NCBI GenBank assembly: GCA_016841955.1
Contig: JAENYE010000003.1
Coordinates: forward strand, 64,497-128,496
Length of the DNA: 64,000 bases
From: Methanobacteriota archaeon
GTDB lineage: Archaea; Halobacteriota; Methanomicrobia; Methanomicrobiales; Methanoculleaceae
Direction: 5' to 3'
The first letter of the stretch is position 1. The number at the start of each line of letters is the position of its first letter. Under the pieces are notes generated by a model. That model was given only the letters and a program-made list of their open reading frames with translations. It was not told the origin of the DNA and searched no databases. The position numbers were made by a program, and so were the translations under genes. This document shows positions 42,179 to 50,835 of the stretch, one piece after another.

Positions 42179-43165
42179 ATGAGATCATTAACCGCAATTC
42201 TTCTGGCCGTGGCCCTGGTCGCGGCGTTCATATTCGTCGCCGGGTGCACGGGCACCGACACCGGCGATGTAACGCACCTGCGCATCGGCTACCAGCCGAG
42301 CACCCACCAGATCGCCCACGTCACCGCGATGGAGAAGGGATGGTGGCAGGACGACCTCGCGCCTCTCGGCGTCACCCAGGTGACCGACTACGAATTCGGT
42401 ACCGGCGCTCCCGAGATGCAGGCGATGCTTGCCGGAGACCTGGATATCGCCTACGTCGGCGCCGCCCCGTTCGTCGCGGCCGTGAGCAGCGGGCTTGACG
42501 CCAAGATCGTTGCAGCGGTGCAGACGCAAGGGTCGGACCTGGTCCTCAGGAACGAGGTCGCTTACTCGACCCCCGCCGACCTCGTGGGCAAGAAGATCGC
42601 CACCTTCCCGCCGGGAACAATCCAGGACACCATCCTGCGGACCTGGCTCGAGAAGAACGGCGTCGACCCCGCAAACGTCGATATCGTCGCCATGGACCCC
42701 GGTGCCGCCACCACCGCCATCTCCGCAGGCCAGGTCGACGGCGTCTTCCTGCCCCACCCGTCTCCGGCCATCATCGCGGCGGAGGGTACGGGAAGAACCG
42801 TGGTGCAGTCGGGAGAGATGCTCAAAGATCACGCATGCTGCGTCCTCGTCGCGAGCGGCTCGCTGATCCGTGAGCACCCCGAGATCGTCGAGCAGGTCGT
42901 GAAGACGCACATCAAGGCGACGGAGTACAACCTCAATAACACCGACGAGGCCGCGTCCATCTACGCAGGGAAGACCGGACAGAACGTCGAGACCGTGAAG
43001 GCATCCTTCAGGGACTGGGACGGCACCTGGACCGCCGACCCGCAGATCATCACGTCGTCGGTGGTCGAGTACACCGAGCTCCAGTACGACCTCGGCTACA
43101 TCGACAAACCACTCACAGAGGACGACCTCTTCGACCTCACGTTCTACGAGAAGGTCCGGGCATAA
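42179..43165 (+). CDS. ABC importer substrate-binding lipoprotein (SsuA/TauA/NrtA type)
   Basis: 328 residues from ATG 42179 (GGAG at 42169). Lipoprotein signal with lipobox VAGC (C near 22), then a periplasmic-binding fold type II: LRIGYQPSTHQIAHVTAMEKGWW, the middle AMLAGDLDIAYVGAAPFVAAVSSG and GKKIATFPPGTIQDT, AISAGQVDGVFLPHPSPA. This is the family that binds sulfonates, taurine, nitrate or thiamine precursors. With the permease and ATPase downstream it forms a complete importer. No sulfonate- or taurine-degrading gene is next to it, so the ligand is open. Confidence 0.9.
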   Translation: MRSLTAILLAVALVAAFIFVAGCTGTDTGDVTHLRIGYQPSTHQIAHVTAMEKGWWQDDLAPLGVTQVTDYEFGTGAPEMQAMLAGDLDIAYVGAAPFVAAVSSGLDAKIVAAVQTQGSDLVLRNEVAYSTPADLVGKKIATFPPGTIQDTILRTWLEKNGVDPANVDIVAMDPGAATTAISAGQVDGVFLPHPSPAIIAAEGTGRTVVQSGEMLKDHACCVLVASGSLIREHPEIVEQVVKTHIKATEYNLNNTDEAASIYAGKTGQNVETVKASFRDWDGTWTADPQIITSSVVEYTELQYDLGYIDKPLTEDDLFDLTFYEKVRA

Positions 43166-43181
43166 CCCGGAACCCTACCCG

Positions 43182-43189
43182 TTTTTTCT
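43182..43189 (+). terminator. T-rich stop site after the binding protein
   Basis: TTTTTTCT 16 bases after the stop; archaeal RNA polymerase stops at such T-runs, which may make the binding protein more abundant than the other subunits. Confidence 0.4.
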
Positions 43190-43294
43190 CCAAAAGTATC
43201 TTTTATGGGCGTGCCGATGAAATATTGGAAGAATCTTTTGAAGCGAACCGGTCCTCATCTCCCTTCGGCAATAATTTAGCAATGGAATAAAGAC

Positions 43295-44071
43295 ATGAAC
43301 CGACAGACACAGAAACGACTACTCGGCATCGCAGCACTCGTCGTCGCGGCAGTAATCTGGCAGATCGTCGCCGAATACGTGGTGGGGCGATCCTTCATCC
43401 TCCCGAGCGTCACCGACGTCGCCGGCGCATTCGCGAACCTCCTCGGGTCCGGCACCCTTTTGGCCGACATCGCAGTAAGTCTCGAACATTTCGGGATCGG
43501 GCTCCTTGCAGCGTTCTTCCTTGGCGTCCCCATCGGGATCCTCATGGGGTGGTTCCGGGTGGCGGACTTCCTGCTCGACCCGATCATCGAGATCCTCCGT
43601 CCCATCCCGCCGCTCGCCTGGATCCCGTTCGCCATCATCTGGTTCGGGCTCACCACCCAGGCGGCGGGCTTCGTCATCTTTGCGGGAGCGTTCTTCCCGA
43701 TCCTGACCGCGACCTACTCCGGGTTCCGGGACGTCCCGAAGGTCTTTGTCGAGGCGGGCAAGGTCCTCGGGTGCGACACCTCGTTTGAACTGATCCGCTA
43801 CGTCGCCCTTCCCGCTGCCATCCCCGCGATAGCCTCCGGTATCAGGATCGCCATGGGCGTCGGGTGGATGTGTCTGGTGGCGGCCGAGATGTTCGGCGTC
43901 TCCCGGTACGGCCTGGGCTACGAACTCTGGCATAACTACTACCTCCACCAGATGCCCAACGTCGTCGTCTACATGCTGATCCTCGGCTTTGCGGGGCTCA
44001 TTATCGACCGCATCTTCAGGAACTACGTAGACGGACAGCTCCTGCGATGGCGGGCCGGCGAGGTGGCATAA
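43295..44071 (+). CDS. ABC importer permease (SsuC/TauC type)
   Basis: 258 residues, six membrane segments. The EAA loop reads EAGKVLGCDTSFELIRYVALPAAIPAIASGIRIAMGVGWM, typical of the SsuC/TauC/NrtB branch, and couples to the ATPase. The N-terminus has PSVTDVAGAFANLLGSGTLLADIAVSLEHF, also typical. Lies 130 bases after the binding protein. Confidence 0.9.
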   Translation: MNRQTQKRLLGIAALVVAAVIWQIVAEYVVGRSFILPSVTDVAGAFANLLGSGTLLADIAVSLEHFGIGLLAAFFLGVPIGILMGWFRVADFLLDPIIEILRPIPPLAWIPFAIIWFGLTTQAAGFVIFAGAFFPILTATYSGFRDVPKVFVEAGKVLGCDTSFELIRYVALPAAIPAIASGIRIAMGVGWMCLVAAEMFGVSRYGLGYELWHNYYLHQMPNVVVYMLILGFAGLIIDRIFRNYVDGQLLRWRAGEVA

Positions 44072-44115
44072 TGCATCGAGGCTTCCTCATTTGCAGGTGT
44101 GAGGCCGACCGCCAC

Positions 44116-44192
44116 CTCACGCGAAGACGCGAAGACCGCGAAGGAGATCGCAACAACCATACGGTCTTCGCGCCTTCGCGCCTTCGCGTGAG
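44116..44192. repeat. GCGAAG-rich palindromic repeat, copy 4
   Basis: Left arm CTCACGCGAAGACGCGAAG... (44116-44144) and right arm ending CTTCGCGCCTTCGCGTGAG (to 44192). It sits between permease and ATPase genes of one importer, so transcription must read through it or start again after it. The nearby spacer GCAACAACC also resembles that of copy 2. Confidence 0.85.
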
Positions 44193-44234
44193 TCATCTTT
44201 GCGTGTGGAACTTTAACTGCACTGGAGTACCAGG

Positions 44235-44996
44235 ATGAGCGGGGTTACGATACGGGACCTCGGCAAGGCCTTCCCGAAGGAGGACGGCACCACCACGCAG
44301 GCGCTTGCCGGCGTTAACCTGGAGATCGGCGACGAGGAGTTCGTCTGCCTGGTCGGGCCGTCGGGATGCGGGAAGACGACGCTCCTGCGGATCATCGCCG
44401 GGCTCGAGACCACGACCACCGGGGGCGTGACCGTCGACGGGCGCGCAGTTACCGGCCCGGACCCGAAGCGGGGGATGGTTTTTCAGGAGTACTCGCTCTT
44501 CCCCTGGCGGAGGGTGATCGACAACGTTGCCTTCGGCCTCGAGATGAAAGGCGTCGCAAAGGAAGAGCGCCGGCGGACGGCGGATTACTACCTTGAACTG
44601 GTCGGCCTCTCCCAGTTCCGGGACGCCTACCCCTTCGAGCTCTCCGGCGGGATGCGGCAGCGGGTGGCGATCGCCCGGGCGCTCGCGAACGACCCCGACG
44701 TCCTCCTCATGGACGAGCCGTTCGGGGCGCTGGACGCCCAGACCCGGAACCGGATGCAGAAAGAGCTCCTCTCACTCTGGGAGCAGACGAAGAAGACGAT
44801 CGTCTTCGTCACCCACAGCGTCGACGAAGCGGTCTACCTCTCCGACCGGATCGTCGTCCTCTCCCCGCGGCCGGGGTCGATCCGGGAGATCATCACCATC
44901 CCATGGTCGCGGCCGCGAGACCGCACCAGCGCCGAGTTCGCGGAAGTCCGGCGGCGGGTGCTCCGGATGATCGACGAGACCGAAAACACCCAGTAA
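44235..44996 (+). CDS. ABC importer ATPase (SsuB/TauB type)
   Basis: 253 residues. Walker A GPSGCGKTT (about 40-48), Q-loop FQEYSLFPW, signature LSGGMRQRVAIARAL, Walker B VLLMDEPFGALD, H-loop FVTHSVDEAVYLSDR. Powers the importer. It follows the permease by 163 bases, an unusual gap filled by a palindromic repeat. Confidence 0.95.
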   Translation: MSGVTIRDLGKAFPKEDGTTTQALAGVNLEIGDEEFVCLVGPSGCGKTTLLRIIAGLETTTTGGVTVDGRAVTGPDPKRGMVFQEYSLFPWRRVIDNVAFGLEMKGVAKEERRRTADYYLELVGLSQFRDAYPFELSGGMRQRVAIARALANDPDVLLMDEPFGALDAQTRNRMQKELLSLWEQTKKTIVFVTHSVDEAVYLSDRIVVLSPRPGSIREIITIPWSRPRDRTSAEFAEVRRRVLRMIDETENTQ

Positions 44997-45007
44997 GGTT
45001 TATTAGA

Positions 45008-45027
45008 GGAGATCTCCATTTTATAAA
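45008..45027 (+). promoter_or_regulatory. Palindrome GGAGATCTCC and TATA box of the L10e gene
   Basis: GGAGATCTCC (45008-45017) is a perfect 10-base palindrome directly before ATTTTATAAA, a good TATA box. A regulator could bind the palindrome, where BRE and activators usually sit. Confidence 0.4.
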
Positions 45028-45057
45028 GCACTCATAGATCGGCAGGAGTTTTTAACA

Positions 45058-45570
45058 ATGGTACGAAAACCAGCGAAGATGTACAGGAATCTCGCAAAGA
45101 AAGCATATACACGCAGAGAATACATGGGCGGCGTGCCGGGCAGCAAGATCGTGCAGTTCGATATGGGCAACCTCACCGAGAGTTACCCGGTCGAACTCTC
45201 CATCGTCGCCGACGAGACCTGCCAGATACGCCACACGGCCCTTGAAGCCGCCCGTATCGGCATCAACCGGCAACTCGTCAAAGAGGTAGGAAGGGCAAAC
45301 TTCCACCTGAAGATCCGGACCTACCCGCACCATGTCCTGCGCGAGAACAAGCAGGCAACCGGTGCAGGAGCGGACCGTGTCTCGGAGGGCATGCGCCTCG
45401 CCTTCGGGAAGGCCGTCGGCACCGCGGCACGGGTTGAGAAGGGCCAGAAAGTCTTCTCCGTCTGGACAAACCCGCAGCACGTCGAGAAGGCAAAGACTTC
45501 CCTCAAGCGCGGCATCTACAAGCTCCCGACTCCCGCCAGGATCGTCGAAGAACGGGCGCCGGCAGCGTAA
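45058..45570 (+). CDS. rpl10e: 50S ribosomal protein L10e (uL16)
   Basis: 170 residues, full length. [64 protein letters not shown] and a C-terminal KGIYKLP-like pattern ([12 protein letters not shown]) mark the archaeal uL16/L10e, which lies near the A-site tRNA in the large subunit. Stand-alone gene with its own promoter; GGAG 12 bases before ATG. Confidence 0.95.
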   Translation: MVRKPAKMYRNLAKKAYTRREYMGGVPGSKIVQFDMGNLTESYPVELSIVADETCQIRHTALEAARIGINRQLVKEVGRANFHLKIRTYPHHVLRENKQATGAGADRVSEGMRLAFGKAVGTAARVEKGQKVFSVWTNPQHVEKAKTSLKRGIYKLPTPARIVEERAPAA

Positions 45571-45588
45571 ATTCGCATCCCCTCCCGT

Positions 45589-45595
45589 CTTTTTT
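45589..45595 (+). terminator. T-run after L10e
   Basis: CTTTTTT after a GC-rich CCTCCCGT, 19 bases past the stop. Confidence 0.4.
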
Positions 45596-45673
45596 GCGAG
45601 GAGCGCCCCCCCAGGCGGCAGATTCGGTACCTGCGGGAATATAGGTTTTTATAGTCGCTTCCCACCAGTATAA

Positions 45674-46513
45674 ATGATGGCTAACCCGGCAGACACGATG
45701 CTTTCGGGCGCATTGGCAGACGCCACAGAGAGGGCTCTTGCAGAGGCCGAGATCCGGCTCCCTTCCGACGTGCTCGAGGCGCTCAGGAGGGCGGCGGCGG
45801 CCGAGAGGGACGCGATTGCACGGCAGGAACTCTCTAACATTCTGGAGAATATCGCACTCGCCGGGGAGCGGCAGGTGCCGATCTGCCAGGATACCGGCGT
45901 GCCCGTGATCTATCTCACCCTGCCTCCCGACATCCCGTTCTCCCCCTCCCTCTTTGAGGGAGTGCGGGAGGGGGTGCGCCGGGCGACGGTCACAATCCCC
46001 CTCCGCCCGAACGTCGTCGACCCCCTCACCCGGGAGAACACCGGGGACAACACCGGTGCCGGGATGCCTGCAGTCCACGTGACGCCCGGGGACCGGCTCA
46101 CCGTAACCGTGCTCCCGAAAGGCGCAGGCTCCGAGAACGCTTCAAGGCTCGGGATGCTCCTCCCCTCGCAGGCGGCGGAGATCCCGAAATTCGTCGCCGA
46201 GACGATGCTCCTTGCCGGGGGCAGGCCCTGCCCGCCCGTGATCCTCGGCGTCGGGATCGGCGGAACGTTTGATATGGCCGCGGCGCTTGCAAAGGAAGCC
46301 CTGCTCCTCCCGGTCGATACCATGGACGACTACGAGCAGGAACTCTGCGACGCGGTCAATGCCCTCGGCATCGGGCCGATGGGGCTGGGCGGCGACACTA
46401 CGGCGCTCGCGGTGAAGGTGAAGCGGGCGGACTGTCACACCGCATCCCTCCCGGTGGCGGTGAACATGCAGTGCTGGGCCTGCCGCCGGGCGACCGTGGA
46501 GGTGAAGCGTTGA
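45674..46513 (+). CDS. fumA: Fumarate hydratase, alpha subunit (class I)
   Basis: 279 residues. Fe-S class I fumarase N-terminal half: VPICQDTGVPVIYL (cluster Cys), ENTGDNTGAGMPAVH, PKGAGSENASRLGML and GIGGTFDMAAALAKEALL, GLGGDTTALAVKVKRADCHTASLPVAVNMQCWA (further Cys). Interconverts malate and fumarate. The C-terminal half is encoded separately by the overlapping next gene, as usual in archaea. ATG 45674 or 45677 is possible. Confidence 0.95.
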   Translation: MMANPADTMLSGALADATERALAEAEIRLPSDVLEALRRAAAAERDAIARQELSNILENIALAGERQVPICQDTGVPVIYLTLPPDIPFSPSLFEGVREGVRRATVTIPLRPNVVDPLTRENTGDNTGAGMPAVHVTPGDRLTVTVLPKGAGSENASRLGMLLPSQAAEIPKFVAETMLLAGGRPCPPVILGVGIGGTFDMAAALAKEALLLPVDTMDDYEQELCDAVNALGIGPMGLGGDTTALAVKVKRADCHTASLPVAVNMQCWACRRATVEVKR

Positions 46514-47082
46514 ACCTTACGACGCCGCTCGGCGACGAGGTGCTCGACCTCCGGGCGGGCGACCGGGTAACCCTCTCCGGGACGATCTACACCGCCCGGG
46601 ACGAGGCACACCTGCGGATGATCGCGGAGGGCATCCCCTTCGACCCGAAAGGCGCCGTGGTCTACCACTGCGGTCCGGTGGTGCAGGACGGCCGGCTCGT
46701 CGTTGCCGGCCCCACCACATCCGCCCGGATGAACGCGCTCACGGGATTCCTCATCGACGCGGGTGTCCGCGCCCTCATCGGCAAAGGCGGGATGGGGCCC
46801 GAGGTGGTCGAGCAACTCCGGGGGCGCGCCGTCTACCTCGCGCTCACGGGCGGGTGCGCCGCGCTCGCGGCCGCCCGCATGCACCTTGCAGGCGTCTATT
46901 TCGAAGACCTCGGCATGGCCGAGGCGGTATGGGTCATTGAAGCCGACAGCCTGCCGCTGACGGTCGGGATCGACGCCCACGGCGGCGATCTCTTCGAGGC
47001 CGTACGGCAGAAAGCGAAAACACAATTTCACCAGCGATTCAATATCAACAGGATACCGTCTCATGAAACTCGTCATCGATGA
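46510..47082 (+). CDS. fumB: Fumarate hydratase, beta subunit (class I)
   Basis: 190 residues with a TTG start at 46510 that overlaps the TGA of fumA; GGAGGTG at 46498-46504 supports it. Family motifs: LRAGDRVTLSGTIYTARDEAHLRM, VVYHCGPV, AGPTTSARMN (substrate), GKGGMG, TGGCAALAA and WVIEADSLPLTVGIDAHG. Forms the active enzyme with FumA. Confidence 0.95.
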   Translation: MNLTTPLGDEVLDLRAGDRVTLSGTIYTARDEAHLRMIAEGIPFDPKGAVVYHCGPVVQDGRLVVAGPTTSARMNALTGFLIDAGVRALIGKGGMGPEVVEQLRGRAVYLALTGGCAALAAARMHLAGVYFEDLGMAEAVWVIEADSLPLTVGIDAHGGDLFEAVRQKAKTQFHQRFNINRIPSHETRHR

Positions 47083-47335
47083 AAGCCGCTGCAAAGGATG
47101 CAACCTCTGCGTGCTGGTCTGCCCCTATGGGATCTTTGGAGAAGGGACGGAACTCAACAGCCGGGGGATCGTCTCCCCGGTTCTCGACCGCCCCGAACGG
47201 TGCACGAACTGCAGGCTGCAGGCCCTCTACGGGCGGATGCTCTGCGGGGTCTGCCACATGATCTGCCCCGACCAGGCTATTGCCTGGGTCGAGGAGAAAC
47301 CGTTTGAGCCGCACCGGGTGGAGGTGGAGTTTTGA
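47063..47335 (+). CDS. korD: 2-oxoglutarate:ferredoxin oxidoreductase, delta (ferredoxin) subunit
   Basis: 90 residues, 20-base overlap with fumB. First cluster: C10, C13, C16, C20 in CKGCNLCVLVCP. The second set is unusual: C47, C50, then ten residues, C61, C64, C68 (CGVCHMICP); the normal first Cys before C61 is missing, and C47/C50 with an insertion may replace it. Passes electrons between the catalytic subunits and ferredoxin. Confidence 0.9.
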   Translation: MKLVIDESRCKGCNLCVLVCPYGIFGEGTELNSRGIVSPVLDRPERCTNCRLQALYGRMLCGVCHMICPDQAIAWVEEKPFEPHRVEVEF

Positions 47336-48432
47336 GCAGGGTTGAGTTCATGCAGGGGAATGTCGCCTGTGCGGAGGGCGCGCTCGCCGCCGGATGCCGG
47401 TTCTTCGGCGGCTACCCGATCACGCCGTCGACCGAGATAGCCGAGACCATGGCCCGGAGACTCCCGAAGGCCGGCGGGGTCTTCATCTCCATGGAGGACG
47501 AACTCGCGAGCATCGCCGCGGTGATCGGCGCCGCCTGGACAGGGGCCCGGGCCATGACCGCCACGAGCGGGCCCGGGTTCTCGCTGATGATGGAGAACAT
47601 CGGCTACGCGGCCATGACCGAGACGCCGTGCGTCATCGTCAACATCCAGCGGGGCGGCCCGAGCACCGGCCAGCCGACGCGGGCGGCGCAGGGCGACATG
47701 CTCCAGTGCCGGTTCGGGTCGCACGGCGACTACAGCACCATCGCGATCACCCCGAACTCCGTCCAGGAGATGTTCGACCTGACGGTGAAGACATTCGACC
47801 TCGCCGACCGGTTCAGGGTCCCCACCTTCCTGATGGCCGACGAGATCGTCGGTCACATGCGGGAGCGGGTGACCATCCCCGACGCGGTCGAGGTCGCCCG
47901 CTCAAGCCCGCTCGCGGAAGGCGCGCTCCCCTTCGAGGGGGGCGACGACGGCGTCCCCGGGTTCGCACCCTTCGGCTCGGGGAGATCCGTCCACGTGACC
48001 GGTCTCACCCACGACGAGCGGGGCTACCCGGACACGACCGACCCTGAGGCGCACGACCGGCTGGTGCGGCGCCTGGTCGCCAAGGTCGAGTCGGCACGCC
48101 GCGAGATCGCCGACTACGAGGTCACAAACCTCGACGCCGAGACGGTCTTCGTCACCTACGGCCCGCCGTCCCGGACGGTGCAGCAGGTGATGCGCGACAG
48201 TCAGGACGACTCGATCGGCCACCTGCGGCTCAGGGTCGTCTGGCCGTTCCCGGAGTTCGCCCTGCAGGAGTTCCCGAACGCTAAGGTCTTCCTGATGCCG
48301 GAACTGAACATGGGCCAGATGGTGCGGGAGGTCCAGCGCCATGTGGACCAGCCGGTCATATCTATCCCGAAGATCGGGGGAGAACTCCACACCCCCGCCG
48401 AACTCGTGCAGGCCCTGGAGGCGCACCGATGA
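47332..48432 (+). CDS. korA: 2-oxoglutarate:ferredoxin oxidoreductase, alpha subunit
   Basis: 366 residues. TTG 47332 start overlaps the korD TGA (TTGA) and follows GGAGGTGGAG. N-terminal domain: FMQGNVACAEGALAAGCRFFGGYPITPSTEI, MEDELASIAAVIGAAWTGARAMTATSGPGFSLM, IVNIQRGGPSTGQPT; C-terminal domain: VTYGPPSRTV, LRVVWPFPE, MPELNMGQMVREVQR. The pattern GGYPITPS is typical of the KorA group. Makes 2-oxoglutarate from succinyl-CoA, CO2 and reduced ferredoxin (or the reverse). Confidence 0.95.
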   Translation: MSRVEFMQGNVACAEGALAAGCRFFGGYPITPSTEIAETMARRLPKAGGVFISMEDELASIAAVIGAAWTGARAMTATSGPGFSLMMENIGYAAMTETPCVIVNIQRGGPSTGQPTRAAQGDMLQCRFGSHGDYSTIAITPNSVQEMFDLTVKTFDLADRFRVPTFLMADEIVGHMRERVTIPDAVEVARSSPLAEGALPFEGGDDGVPGFAPFGSGRSVHVTGLTHDERGYPDTTDPEAHDRLVRRLVAKVESARREIADYEVTNLDAETVFVTYGPPSRTVQQVMRDSQDDSIGHLRLRVVWPFPEFALQEFPNAKVFLMPELNMGQMVREVQRHVDQPVISIPKIGGELHTPAELVQALEAHR

Positions 48433-49217
48433 TCGCGCCCGGCTGGTTCCGGGAGGACCGCCTGCCCCATATCTACTGTACCGGGTGCGGCAACGGGACG
48501 GTCATCAACTGCACCCTCGGGGCGGTGGAGGAGATGGGCTGGAAACGGAACGAGACGATCTTTGTCTCCGGGATCGGGTGCTCTTCACGCGCTCCCGGCT
48601 ATATCCTCACCGACTCGCTCCATACCACCCACGGGCGTGCGCTCGCGTTCGCCACCGGGGTGAAGATGGCACAGCCCGACTTAAACGTCGTCGTCTTCAC
48701 GGGAGACGGGGACCTTGCCGCCATCGGCGGGAACCACTTCATCCACGCCTGCCGCAGGAACGTGGACATGACCGTGATCTGCATGAACAACCATATCTAC
48801 GGCATGACCGGCGGGCAGGGGAGCCCGACGACGCCGCCGGGAGCCATCTCGACGACGACGCCTTACGGGGCGAGCGAGCCGGCCTTCGACCTCGCGGAAC
48901 TCGCCGTGGCGGCGGGCGCAAACTACGTCGCCCGCTGGACGTCCTACCACGTCAAAGAACTCACGAAGGCCGTCGCTGCCGGGATGCAGACGCCTGGGCT
49001 CGCCTTTATCGAGGTGAGGACTCAGTGCCCGACCAACTACGGCCGCCACAACAAACTCCGGCGGGTCTCGGACATGATCGAGCACCTCCGGAGCCACGCG
49101 ATGCTTGTCGATAAGTACAACCGGCTGACTGCCGAAGGGAAACCGGTCCCGGACGGGACCTTCACCGTCGGGGAACTCGTCCGGCGGAACCGGCCGGCGA
49201 TGGGAGTGAAGCGATGA
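48429..49217 (+). CDS. korB: 2-oxoglutarate:ferredoxin oxidoreductase, beta subunit
   Basis: 262 residues, ATGA overlap with korA. Thiamine-diphosphate binding: IYCTGCGNGTVINC, GIGCSSRAPGYI, TTHGRALAFATGVKMA, the ThDP motif TGDGDLAAIGGNH...NN (GDGD to NNHIYGMTGGQGSPTTP). Cys in CTGCG and GIGCS recall the [4Fe-4S] ligands of the beta subunit in this family. Confidence 0.95.
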   Translation: MIAPGWFREDRLPHIYCTGCGNGTVINCTLGAVEEMGWKRNETIFVSGIGCSSRAPGYILTDSLHTTHGRALAFATGVKMAQPDLNVVVFTGDGDLAAIGGNHFIHACRRNVDMTVICMNNHIYGMTGGQGSPTTPPGAISTTTPYGASEPAFDLAELAVAAGANYVARWTSYHVKELTKAVAAGMQTPGLAFIEVRTQCPTNYGRHNKLRRVSDMIEHLRSHAMLVDKYNRLTAEGKPVPDGTFTVGELVRRNRPAMGVKR

Positions 49218-49753
49218 GGCACGAGGTCAGGTTCTCGGGGTACGGCGGGCAGGGGATCATCCTCTCCGCGGTCATCCTCGGACGGGCGGCGGCGCTCTAC
49301 GACGGCAAATACGCCGTCCAGACCCAGGTCTACGGCCCTGAGGCCCGGGGCGGGGCCTCGATGGGGCAGGTGGTGATCGACGATGCGCCGATCCTCTATC
49401 CCGAGGTGACCGAACCCGACATCTACATCATCATGTCCCAGCAGGGATTCGAGAAGTACGGGGTCCAGGCGCGGGAGGAAGCGACCATGCTTCTCGATTC
49501 CGACCTGGTCCGGTCGCGCCCGATCTCGCGCTACTGCGAGGTCCCGGCGACGGCGGAGGCGAAAGGCACTCTCGGCCGGGAGATCGTGGCAAACATCGTG
49601 ATGATCGGCGCCCTCGTGACCGCAACCGGGGTCGTGAGCAGGGAGGCGATCGAGCGTGCAGTGCTCGACAGCGTCCCCAAAGGCACCGAAAACCTGAATC
49701 TAAAGGCATTAAAGAGGGGATTCGAACTCGGAGAGCGAGCGTGTAACCTATGA
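49214..49753 (+). CDS. korC: 2-oxoglutarate:ferredoxin oxidoreductase, gamma subunit
   Basis: 179 residues, ATGA overlap with korB. VRFSGYGGQGIILSAVILGRAAA and QTQVYGPEARGGASMGQVVIDDAPI are the standard gamma-subunit motifs. Completes the four-subunit enzyme. Confidence 0.95.
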   Translation: MRHEVRFSGYGGQGIILSAVILGRAAALYDGKYAVQTQVYGPEARGGASMGQVVIDDAPILYPEVTEPDIYIIMSQQGFEKYGVQAREEATMLLDSDLVRSRPISRYCEVPATAEAKGTLGREIVANIVMIGALVTATGVVSREAIERAVLDSVPKGTENLNLKALKRGFELGERACNL

Positions 49754-50835
49754 AACTACTGGAATACGAGGCAAAACGGGTCTTTTCGGGATACGGCATT
49801 CCGGTCCCGAAGGGGGTACTTATACGGGGACCGGAAGAGGTCACGGCACACCTGCCGGAGCTCGGCGACGGCGTGGTGCTGAAGGCGCAGGTGGACGTCG
49901 GCGGACGCGGAAAGGCCGGCGGCGTCCTCTTCGCCGACGACGCGGCGGCGGTCCGGACCGCCCGGGAACTCTTCTCCCGGGAGATCAAGGGCGTCCCGGT
50001 CAGGGAGATCCTCGTGGAGGAGCGCCTCCCGATCGAGCACGAGTACTACGTCAGCATCGCCGTCGACCGGTCGAGCAGACAGCCGGCGGTCCTCTTTGCC
50101 GACGCCGGCGGGGTGGAGATCGAGAACAAGGCGTTGGCCGACGAGTCCGCCGTTCGCAAGGTCGTCGTATCCCCTCTCCTCCGGGACATTCCGCCGTTTC
50201 TCATGCGGGAACTCCTCGGCGGGGCCCCGAAAGAACTCGCACCCGTCATCAACAGCCTCTACCACGTATTCCAGGAGAAGGATGCCATGCTTGCGGAGAT
50301 CAACCCGCTCGTGACGACGCCACGGGGCGTCTACGCGGCGGACGCAAAGCTGATCGTCGACGACAACGCCCTCGCCCGCCAGGGAATAGCGGTCAACCGC
50401 GACCTCTCGGAGCGCGAGCGCGAGGCCGAGAAGCACGGCTTCTCCTACGTGGAACTGGACGGAAGCATCGGCGTCATCGGCAACGGCGCCGGGCTCACGA
50501 TGTCGACGCTCGACCTCATCGAGTACTACCGCGGCCGGGCGGCGAACTTCCTCGACGTCGGGGGCGGCGCCGACCAGGAGCGCGTGATGCACGCCGTCCG
50601 GCTCGTCGCGAGCATGCCCGAGGTCGCGGTGATCGTGGTCAACCTCCTCGGCGGCATCACCCGGTGCGACGAGGTGGCGAAGGGCATCATCGCCGCCGGC
50701 GTCGCGCCGACGGTCATCGTCCGGATGGCCGGGACGAACGAGGAGGAAGGGCGGCGGCTGCTCGCCGAGAGCGGCTACCGGATGCTCGAGAGCATGGATG
50801 CGGCCGTGAAAGCGGCGATGGAGGTCGTATCATGA
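49750..50835 (+). CDS. sucC: Succinyl-CoA ligase, beta subunit
   Basis: 361 residues, ATGA overlap with korC. N-terminal ATP-grasp: KLLEYEAKRVFSGYGIPVPKGV, VLKAQVDVGGRGKAGGV, EKDAMLAEINPLV; CoA-ligase part: FLDVGGGADQERV, VVNLLGGITRCDEVAKGI, VRMAGTNEEEG. Links succinate, CoA and ATP to succinyl-CoA. Confidence 0.95.
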   Translation: MKLLEYEAKRVFSGYGIPVPKGVLIRGPEEVTAHLPELGDGVVLKAQVDVGGRGKAGGVLFADDAAAVRTARELFSREIKGVPVREILVEERLPIEHEYYVSIAVDRSSRQPAVLFADAGGVEIENKALADESAVRKVVVSPLLRDIPPFLMRELLGGAPKELAPVINSLYHVFQEKDAMLAEINPLVTTPRGVYAADAKLIVDDNALARQGIAVNRDLSEREREAEKHGFSYVELDGSIGVIGNGAGLTMSTLDLIEYYRGRAANFLDVGGGADQERVMHAVRLVASMPEVAVIVVNLLGGITRCDEVAKGIIAAGVAPTVIVRMAGTNEEEGRRLLAESGYRMLESMDAAVKAAMEVVS

